Notes under the pieces: model-generated | Told to the model about the DNA's origin: nothing | What the model saw: the letters and a program-made list of their open reading frames with translations, nothing else | The model's database searches: none | Shown here: piece after piece, positions 58,393 through 64,000 of the stretch | Layout of the letters: each line of letters opens with the position of its first letter | Numbering within the stretch: position 1 is the first letter of the stretch | Position numbers and translations under genes: made by a program | DNA from: Methanofollis formosanus | GTDB lineage: Archaea > Halobacteriota > Methanomicrobia > Methanomicrobiales > Methanofollaceae | Reading direction: 5' to 3' | Length of the DNA stretch: 64,000 bases | NCBI RefSeq assembly: GCF_019633745.1 | Contig: NZ_CP037968.1 | Coordinates: 744,001-808,000 of the forward strand

Positions 58393-59634
58393 TTACTCCT
58401 TCTGGAAGATGTTGAAGATCTGGTCGCTGCCGGTGGCAGAGAGCCTGTTCCTCTCCTCGTTCTCCTCAACCAGTGCAAGGAGCGGGAGGGTCATGTCGAC
58501 GCCCGGCACAAAGCCGAACATCTCCTGGAGGTCGACCTGGAGCGCGTGCATGAACAGCGAGTTCGGGATGTCCATGGCACAGAGTTCCTCGCACTGACCG
58601 CAGTTGATGCAGGAGTCGGAGATGTGGGCGAACCTGATGAGGTGGAACATGAAGTTCGGCGGGATCTCACCGGGCTTGACCAGGTACGGCTTCTTGGTGG
58701 AGCACTCGACACAGTAGCAGATCGGACAGTTCTCGATGCACTGGTAGCACTTGATACACCGGGAAGTCTCGTCCAGGATCTTCTTCAGACGGTCGCTGCC
58801 CTCACCGAGAGCCTCGAAGTCCCTGGCACGCCAGGAGTCGCCGAGCTTGAGCATGGCGTTCTCGACCTTGCCGCGGATCTCGATGCCCTTGGGGATCGGA
58901 GCCTCGGTGGCGAGCTTGCCTGCCTTGACAGCCTCGTCGAGGAGGTTCGCACCCTTCTCGGAGCAGACTTCGACGAAGGTGGCCTTGCCGGCCTTGTCGC
59001 CGATGACACCCCAGTTCCCGCAGGCGAGGTCTGCCTGGCGCGGGACCTTCATCTTGCACCGGCGGCAGTTGGACCTGCGGCCGTAGCCCTCTTCCTCGAG
59101 CTCGTCGATCTTGATGCCCTTGTGGCCCTCGGCGGTCTCGATGATGAACTGACCCTTGTCGATCTCCTCCTTGAGGACGGTGTCGGGGTCGGTCTCGAAC
59201 TTGTCGGCGATCATCTTGCGGGCGGTGACCGGGCTGACCGTACCACCACAGTTGAGGCCGATCATCACGACATTGTCGAGGTTGATCTGCTGCCTCTTGG
59301 CAAGTTCGTAGATCCCCATTGCGTCGCAGCCCTTGACGGTGACCGCGATCTTCATGTCGTTGGCACCGTTGAGGTACTTCTTGAAGAGCTTGGAGAGGAG
59401 GAGCGTCCCGCAGTGGAGGGAACCCGCAGCCTGCGCAATCTCTTCGGGGTCGGTGATGAGGGTCGGGACGGCATCGTAGATGTCCGCACCCTTCTTCACG
59501 GCAAGGACCGCGTCGACCATCTTGCTCTCAAGAGCGAACTTGAGGAGCGAGGAGACGGCACCGCCGCACTCGCCCTTTGCAAGGAGGTCCTCGTCGGTCG
59601 ACCATGCGTAATACATATCGCCTTTTGCTGACAT
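58393..59634 (-). CDS. fdhB: Formate dehydrogenase subunit beta (F420-reducing)
   Basis: A 413-residue FrhB/FdhB-type iron-sulfur flavoprotein that passes electrons from FdhA to coenzyme F420. The N-terminal F420-binding region includes [20 protein letters not shown] motif (about 199-203) and two ferredoxin-type clusters, [16 protein letters not shown] (about 297) and [16 protein letters not shown] (about 347), are visible. It starts 2 bp after the fdhA stop and ends 15 bp before a strong terminator. Confidence 0.95.
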   Translation of the reverse strand: MSAKGDMYYAWSTDEDLLAKGECGGAVSSLLKFALESKMVDAVLAVKKGADIYDAVPTLITDPEEIAQAAGSLHCGTLLLSKLFKKYLNGANDMKIAVTVKGCDAMGIYELAKRQQINLDNVVMIGLNCGGTVSPVTARKMIADKFETDPDTVLKEEIDKGQFIIETAEGHKGIKIDELEEEGYGRRSNCRRCKMKVPRQADLACGNWGVIGDKAGKATFVEVCSEKGANLLDEAVKAGKLATEAPIPKGIEIRGKVENAMLKLGDSWRARDFEALGEGSDRLKKILDETSRCIKCYQCIENCPICYCVECSTKKPYLVKPGEIPPNFMFHLIRFAHISDSCINCGQCEELCAMDIPNSLFMHALQVDLQEMFGFVPGVDMTLPLLALVEENEERNRLSATGSDQIFNIFQKE

Positions 59635-59636
59635 TT

Positions 59637-61703
59637 TCAGGCCTCCTGGATCTTCTCAACCTTCACAGCACATGCCTTGAACTCCGGGATCTTGGCGATC
59701 GGGTCGAGGGCATTGTTGGTCAGGACGTTTGCTGCGCACTCGGCGAAGTGGAACGGCATGAAGGTGACGCCCTTCATAATGTCCTTGGTGACCTTCGCGG
59801 GCACGTTGATGGTGCCACGGCGGGAGGTCGCCTTGACCATCTCGCCGTCGACGATACCGAGTTCCCTGGCGTCCTCGGGGTTGAGCTCGATCCAGCCGGT
59901 CGGAACCTCGGCGTCGAGGTGCTCGGAGCGGCGGGTCATGGACCCGGTGTGCCAGTGGAAGAGACACCTGCCGGTGGTGAGGATGAGCGGGTACTCCTCG
60001 TCCGGGACCTCTGCTGGCGGCTTGTACTCGATGGCATGGAAGACACCTATACCGTCGGGGTGCGAGAACTTGCCGATGTGGAGGATCGGGGTTCCCGGGT
60101 GGTCGGTGGACGGGCAGGGCCAGTGGAGGGCCTCGGGCTTCTCGAGCCTCTCGTAGTTCATGCCGTGGTACGACGGGGTAACCTCGGCGATCTCGTTGAA
60201 GATCTCCTCGGCGGACTGGTACGGGAACTGGGCTGCATAGCCCATCTTTGCGGCGAGCTCGGAGATGATCTGCCAGTCGAGCTTGGCCTGGCCGGGTGCC
60301 TCCTGGGCCTTGTGCCACATCTGGACACGGCGCTCGGTGGAGGTCTGCGTGCCGTCCTTCTCTGCATAGCAGGTGGCCGGGAGCACGACGTCGGCGAGGG
60401 CGGCGGTCTCGGTGAGGAAGATGTCCTGCACGACGAGGAACTCAAGGCTCTTGATGGCGTGCTCGACGTGGGTGATGTCGGGGTCGGAGAGCATCGGGTT
60501 CTCGCCCATGATGTACATCGCCTTGAGCTCACCGGGGTTGTCGGTGAGGACGTCCATCATGACGGTGACCTCGTAGCCGTTCTTCGGCTCGCAGATGCCG
60601 TCGGGGAAGCCCCATGCGTCGGCGAACTTCTTGTGGGCTGCCGGGTCGATGACCTTCTGGTAGCCGGTGAAGACGACCGGGAGTGCACCCATGTCGCAGG
60701 CGCCCTGCACGTTGTTCTGGCCACGGAGAGCGTTCACACCGGCGCCGGGCTTGCCGAGGTTGCCGGTGAGCATCTGGATGTTGGCGACGGACTTGACGTT
60801 GTCCACACCGGTGGTGTGCTGGGTGATACCCATCGAGTACAGGATGGCGGAAGCCTCGGACTGGGCGAACCACTCGGTTGCCTGCTTCAGCTGCTCGACC
60901 GGGATGCCCGAGATCTTCGAGACATTCTCGAAGTCGTACTCAGGCTTCATCACGACTTCCTTGAGTGCCTCGAAGTCCTTCGTGCGAGCCTCGATGAACT
61001 CCTTGTCTTCCCATCCGTTCTTGATGATGTACTGCATCATGCCGTTGAGGATGGCGACATCGGAGCCAGAGCGGAACTGCATGTACAGGTCGGCCTGCTT
61101 GCCGGTGGCGGTGAGACGCGGGTCGGCGTAGATGATCTTCGCGCCGTTCATCTTGGCCTGGGCGATCTTGCGGCCGATGAGGGGGTGCTGCTCAAAGGTG
61201 TTGGACCCCAGAATGAAGAGGCACTTGGACTCGGCGATGTCCAGAATGGAGTTGGTCATCGCACCGGAGCCGAAGGAGGCGGCAAGTCCTGCGACGGTCG
61301 AAGCGTGGCAGAGACGGGCGCAGTGGTCGATGTGGCGGGTCTTGAGGACACCGCGGGCGAACTTCATCAGCGCGTAGTTGTCCTCGTTGGAGGTACGGGC
61401 CGATGAAAGACAGACCATCTCGTCGGGCTTGTAGGACTTGAGCTTCTGGGCGATGAGGTCGTAGGCCTCCTCCCAGGTCGCCTCGACAAACTCGCCGTCC
61501 TTCTTGATGAGCGGCGTGGTGAGGCGGTCCTCACGGTTCACAAATTCCCATGCATAGGTGCCCTTGGGGCAGACCTTACCCTCGTTGACCGGAGAACGGT
61601 GGTACGGCTGGACGCCGCAGACCTTTCCGTCCTTGACAACAAGGTTGAAGGAACACCCGGTACCGCAGTACGGGCAGGTCGTTCGAACATACTTTACGTC
61701 CAT
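59637..61703 (-). CDS. fdhA: Formate dehydrogenase subunit alpha
   Basis: A 688-residue molybdopterin or tungstopterin oxidoreductase that oxidises formate to CO2. The N-terminal [4Fe-4S] motif is [13 protein letters not shown] with [11 protein letters not shown]. The metal ligand is the cysteine in [13 protein letters not shown] (about 133), not selenocysteine, since no in-frame TGA occurs there. MGD-binding segments such as [13 protein letters not shown] and ADPRLTATG follow, with the C-terminal domain after about 560. The promoter is just upstream; fdhB is co-transcribed. FdhD, the MoaD-like protein and Wtp, all in this window, probably support its maturation and metal supply. Confidence 0.96.
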   Translation of the reverse strand: MDVKYVRTTCPYCGTGCSFNLVVKDGKVCGVQPYHRSPVNEGKVCPKGTYAWEFVNREDRLTTPLIKKDGEFVEATWEEAYDLIAQKLKSYKPDEMVCLSSARTSNEDNYALMKFARGVLKTRHIDHCARLCHASTVAGLAASFGSGAMTNSILDIAESKCLFILGSNTFEQHPLIGRKIAQAKMNGAKIIYADPRLTATGKQADLYMQFRSGSDVAILNGMMQYIIKNGWEDKEFIEARTKDFEALKEVVMKPEYDFENVSKISGIPVEQLKQATEWFAQSEASAILYSMGITQHTTGVDNVKSVANIQMLTGNLGKPGAGVNALRGQNNVQGACDMGALPVVFTGYQKVIDPAAHKKFADAWGFPDGICEPKNGYEVTVMMDVLTDNPGELKAMYIMGENPMLSDPDITHVEHAIKSLEFLVVQDIFLTETAALADVVLPATCYAEKDGTQTSTERRVQMWHKAQEAPGQAKLDWQIISELAAKMGYAAQFPYQSAEEIFNEIAEVTPSYHGMNYERLEKPEALHWPCPSTDHPGTPILHIGKFSHPDGIGVFHAIEYKPPAEVPDEEYPLILTTGRCLFHWHTGSMTRRSEHLDAEVPTGWIELNPEDARELGIVDGEMVKATSRRGTINVPAKVTKDIMKGVTFMPFHFAECAANVLTNNALDPIAKIPEFKACAVKVEKIQEA

Positions 61704-61736
61704 GGAAAAACCTCGGATAAGAAAAAGTCTCAGAGA

Positions 61737-61748
61737 CAGTATTTAAGG
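61737..61748 (-). promoter_or_regulatory. fdhAB TATA box
   Basis: Minus-strand AACCTTAAATACTGTC centred about 40 bp upstream of the fdhA ATG, giving a leader of about 15 nt. The 150-bp gap to the next gene carries a further A-rich GATTAAAAAAGG at 61869-61880 for the rightward gene. Confidence 0.6.
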
Positions 61749-61901
61749 TTACCTCTGCGCGCGGCAGAGTTTGATGAATAATGGTGGAAGAAGGGCCCCA
61801 TGCCCCCCGATTATGATAACACTAATCTTTAACCGGCAATGGTTTTGGTTTACCTGACACTGCTGATAGATTAAAAAAGGGGGGGAGCGCAGCTGTAGTA
61901 C

Positions 61902-62558
61902 ATGCAGGTGCCCGTGCCGCCCATGCTCGCCGACCTTGTTGCGACCTCCTTTTCTGCCCTTGACGGTGTTGAATTCTCAGACCTCACCCGCTGCCCGGAG
62001 TGCGGCGGGGGGGTGCGGGGGCACGACATGAAAAAACGGCGGTTTGCGGTGATCAAAACAGCCCGGGGACGCACCGAGATCACCGTCTGGGTGCGGCGGT
62101 ATTATTGTACCCGGTGCGGGGCACTCTGTTCGGCCCCGGCCCCCTTCTACCCGGACACCCGGGTGGGGGCGCCGGTCATCGACCTCTGCCGGGTGCTTGC
62201 CAGAGAATACTCCTTCAGCCAGGCGGCGAAGATCCTTGCGGCCATGGGCGTCGTCCTCGACCGCGGATCGGTCCGCAACTATGCCGCCCTCGACCTCGGC
62301 CCGGTCCCGTCCATCGCACTCTGGGGCCTGCACCTGCCGGGCTCTCTTCTCTCACTCATCTCTCTGACCATCGGCAGGAGTCAGGCGGCTCCCGTCCCAG
62401 GGGCAGAAGTCCTCGCGGCCTGCGGTCTCCCAGCCGCAGGTCGGGCACCGCTTCACCCTCACCGGTCTCCGCCCGAACAAGGGAAGGAGCGGGACGAAGA
62501 GGAAGAGAAAGAAGAACGGGAGTCCCAGGAGATAGCAGACCGCCGTCACCAGGAGTGA
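61902..62558 (+). CDS. Zinc-ribbon and HTH protein of transposase-like type (DUF6431-like), 3' part uncertain
   Basis: A 218-codon frame. Residues about 28-75 form a zinc ribbon (CPECGGGVRGHDMKKRR and YYCTRCGALCSAPA). Next comes FYPDTRVGAPVIDLCRVLA and an HTH-like segment (YSFSQAAKILAAMGVVLDRG, about 105-124). This combination is typical of a Methanomicrobiales family related to insertion-sequence N-terminal proteins. Beyond about residue 150 the sequence is antisense to the minus-strand zinc-ribbon membrane gene and becomes low-complexity (GKERDEEEEKEERESQE), so the true protein may end earlier or be truncated. Confidence 0.6.
   Translation: MQVPVPPMLADLVATSFSALDGVEFSDLTRCPECGGGVRGHDMKKRRFAVIKTARGRTEITVWVRRYYCTRCGALCSAPAPFYPDTRVGAPVIDLCRVLAREYSFSQAAKILAAMGVVLDRGSVRNYAALDLGPVPSIALWGLHLPGSLLSLISLTIGRSQAAPVPGAEVLAACGLPAAGRAPLHPHRSPPEQGKERDEEEEKEERESQEIADRRHQE
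62352..62549 (-). CDS. Small membrane protein with C-terminal zinc ribbon
   Basis: A 65-residue frame from GTG 62549: a hydrophobic helix (CYLLGLPFFFLFLFVPLLPL), then a basic turn and a zinc ribbon CPTCGWETAGREDFCPWDG. The hydrophobic frame continues upstream to the mfnF stop, so a longer protein with two helices and a non-standard start is possible. It follows mfnF by 29 bp on the same strand. It overlaps the rightward zinc-ribbon gene by about 200 bp on the opposite strand. Function unknown. Confidence 0.6.
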   Translation of the reverse strand: MTAVCYLLGLPFFFLFLFVPLLPLFGRRPVRVKRCPTCGWETAGREDFCPWDGSRLTPADGQRDE

Positions 62559-62578
62559 GCCTGCCAGGAGGAGCAGGC

Positions 62579-63511
62579 TCAGCGTGTACCGTCGCGTCCC
62601 GCCACCTCCAGGACCGCATACGCGGGGAGGGCGTCGGCCATGCCCCTCAGTTCCCGGTTCAGGTCGACGCCCGAGAGCATCCCGGCAAAGAGCGGCGACC
62701 CGATCCCGCCGCAGACGATCATATTGCACTCGCTTGTTCCCATACAGGTGCTGACCGCCCGCACGATCATCCCGGCCTGTGCCGTCCAGCACTGGGCGGC
62801 GATCCCGCGGGCCGCCGCCTCGCCGATCTCCTCGAGGTCGGCGCAGACGACCCTGGCGAGCCGGCGCATCGCCGCTTCCACCGTGACCGGACCGCCGTCC
62901 GGGGTGGCCGCGGTGTAGTCTTCGGGGGCGATCTGGCCGAGGACCAGGTGGGCGTCGCCGCTGCACGCAAAGTACTCGGTCGAGACCGGCGTGAAGATCC
63001 CACCGACCTCGACGGCCCTGACCAGGGTGGCCACGTTCGTCCTGAGCATCCCGGTGTAGACCAGATACCCCTGCTGGAGACGGAGGAGGTCGGTGAGCCC
63101 GCAGAGGTCGTCGAAGCGGTTGAGCGGGACGATGTCCGCGGTGGTGCTGCCGACGTCCAGGAGGACGGCGTTGGGGTAGCGCTCACGGAGATAATCCGCC
63201 GAGGCCAGCCAGTTGGCGGCGGCAAGCTGGGGGACCGGGCCGTCGTGGAAGGCTCCGTCGGTCCCGTAGAAGAGGGCGTCGGGGAAGGACTCCTGCACGG
63301 CCTCCACGATAAATTTGATCCCCTCAGCCTTGGAGGAGAAACTGTCGGCGAGTTCGCCGCTCATCACGACGGCGGCGTTCTCGCCGTCCTTCGCATAGGG
63401 GGCGAGCAGGTCGGCAAGCGGGGCCTCGGTCCAGAGGGGGCAGTAATGGATGTGGGCCCCGGCGCGGTCCACCACCTTCAGGTTCGCTCCACCGACATCG
63501 ATGCCGATCAT
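62579..63511 (-). CDS. mfnF: Methanofuran biosynthesis protein MfnF (hydantoinase/oxoprolinase-like)
   Basis: A 310-residue ASKHA-fold protein. It starts MIGIDVGGANLKVVD, has LLDVGSTTADIVPL (about 115) and MIVCGGIGSPLFAGML (about 270). This is the H4MPT-linked pathway family that, as I recall, contains MfnF, which couples the furan pyrophosphate to gamma-glutamyltyramine to form the methanofuran core. ATG 63511 overlaps the stop of the upstream ATP-grasp gene, itself a likely mfnD; the pairing of two methanofuran genes supports the assignment. Confidence 0.78.
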   Translation of the reverse strand: MIGIDVGGANLKVVDRAGAHIHYCPLWTEAPLADLLAPYAKDGENAAVVMSGELADSFSSKAEGIKFIVEAVQESFPDALFYGTDGAFHDGPVPQLAAANWLASADYLRERYPNAVLLDVGSTTADIVPLNRFDDLCGLTDLLRLQQGYLVYTGMLRTNVATLVRAVEVGGIFTPVSTEYFACSGDAHLVLGQIAPEDYTAATPDGGPVTVEAAMRRLARVVCADLEEIGEAAARGIAAQCWTAQAGMIVRAVSTCMGTSECNMIVCGGIGSPLFAGMLSGVDLNRELRGMADALPAYAVLEVAGRDGTR

Positions 63512-64000
63512 AGGGGCATCACCCGGCCTTCGCGGTCGAACTCAACCTTACCCATGAGGTGCACACCGTCGGCCGGCACCTTCCCGCAGGAGGCGTCGAC
63601 GAGGAGGGCGGCGATCTCTTCCTCCATGCACGCGGCGATCCCGACCATGCTCGTCGTCATCCTGGGGTTCACCTCCAGCACATAGGGCCGGTCGCCGACG
63701 ACCAGGTCGACGCCCACATACCCCTGGCACCCGAGCACCATCGCCGCCTCCACGGCGGTCCTGACGATCTCGTCCTTCATCGGATGGTCGACCGGCGTCT
63801 CCCCGCCATGATAGGCGAAGTAGCCGTCATCGCCGAGGGTGATCTTCTGCCGGTTGAGGGAGAGGACGAGCGGCCCGGCACCTGAGAAGTACAGACAGGC
63901 CTCGCCGACGATCCGGCTTCCGATGAGGCTGACCGACATGGGTTCGCCCTCGATATATTCCTGCCCGATCTCGTCGGGGCCGGGCGCCGCCTCGGTGAGT
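63508..64000 (-). CDS. mfnD: ATP-grasp protein, probable tyramine-L-glutamate ligase MfnD (5' part outside window)
   Basis: The C-terminal 163 codons of an ATP-grasp enzyme; the gene starts beyond the right edge. EYIEGEPMSVSLIG and GYVGVDLVVGDRPYVLEVNPR hold the Mg/ATP-binding acidic residues (E-x-N-P-R motif). The following segment (MTTSMVGIAACMEEEI) is typical of the archaeal ATP-grasp group that includes MfnD, which ligates tyramine to glutamate in methanofuran synthesis. It overlaps mfnF by 4 bp. Without the N-terminal half the assignment rests on family style and neighbour. Confidence 0.72.
   Translation of the reverse strand, partial: LTEAAPGPDEIGQEYIEGEPMSVSLIGSRIVGEACLYFSGAGPLVLSLNRQKITLGDDGYFAYHGGETPVDHPMKDEIVRTAVEAAMVLGCQGYVGVDLVVGDRPYVLEVNPRMTTSMVGIAACMEEEIAALLVDASCGKVPADGVHLMGKVEFDREGRVMPL

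Noticed and set aside
59577-61406. A 609-codon plus-strand frame opposite fdhA
   Set aside because: fdhA on the minus strand has every expected motif; the plus frame is low-complexity Leu/Val/Asp/Gly.
59637-61703. Selenocysteine-containing FdhA
   Set aside because: The metal-ligand position is encoded as cysteine and no in-frame TGA is present.
1-64000. tRNA or rRNA genes
   Set aside because: I looked for T-loop (GTTCAAATC/GTTCGATTC-like) and rRNA-type conserved stretches and saw none; a tRNAscan-SE run would be decisive.

Overview
The window is archaeal and reads as a chromosomal segment of a hydrogenotrophic, formate-using methanogen of the order Methanomicrobiales. A Methanofollis- or Methanoculleus-like genome is the best guess, inferred from gene content only. 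Evidence: F420-type formate dehydrogenase (fdhAB), methanofuran biosynthesis genes (mfnD, mfnF), the methanogen-only families DUF1890, DUF1894 and DUF3821, an archaeal histone, RadA, FEN1, RPA, a presenilin-type protease, TATA-box promoters and oligo-T terminators. Codon use is GC-rich throughout. I see no tRNA, rRNA or CRISPR array.

Layout. 0.1-2.2 kb: oxygen-defence cluster on the minus strand (two rubredoxins, F420H2 oxidase FprA, desulfoferrodoxin). 3.5-5.6 kb: two anion/sulfur-type transporters. 6.0-6.4 kb: a TATA-driven, heavily folded segment proposed as an undescribed structured RNA. 6.4-8.2 kb: fdhD-DUF1890-DUF1894-moaD-like operon, divergent from an XRE-type regulator across a perfect 16-bp palindrome. 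8.8-12.5 kb: dapL-lysA-RPA. 14.7-21.9 kb: information-processing and housekeeping genes (radA, phosphoglycolate phosphatase, PRC-barrel, histone, CBS-HTH regulator, Nog1-like GTPase, presenilin homologue, fen1). 22.5-28.3 kb: three secreted proteins, including a 1092-residue DUF3821 surface protein and a PKD-dockerin protein. 29.2-35.3 kb: minus-strand housekeeping operon (pyrG, guaAB, argD, hisC, AK6-like kinase, CDP-alcohol phosphatidyltransferase). 38.0-48.0 kb: a DJ-1 family protein, a 1728-residue multi-PAS hybrid kinase, and a coupled three-gene operon (TPR-winged helix, DUF2791/BrxD-like ATPase, OB-HD nuclease-like protein) that is the best candidate for an undescribed system. 50-54.4 kb: hisD divergent from the tungstate/molybdate ABC transporter wtpABC, whose substrate metal would serve formate dehydrogenase. 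55-58 kb: small redox, sensor and membrane genes. 58.4-61.7 kb: fdhBA with a strong terminator and promoter. 61.9-64 kb: a zinc-ribbon transposase-like protein and the mfnD-mfnF cluster, which runs off the window.

Several genes connect functionally: Wtp imports the metal, FdhD and perhaps the MoaD-like protein act in cofactor sulfuration, FdhAB oxidises formate to reduce F420, FprA uses F420H2 to remove oxygen, and MfnD/MfnF make the C1 carrier.

The second striking property is the intergenic space. Almost every gap above 300 bp is filled by interlocking repeat families: tandem arrays of units of about 150 bp at three sites (two of them mutually inverted 35 kb apart), a 209-bp element with terminal inverted repeats that sits inside an array unit, and MITE-like elements with GGCTCTGTAGAA ends that lie just past the 3' ends of genes, mostly in the same gene-relative orientation.
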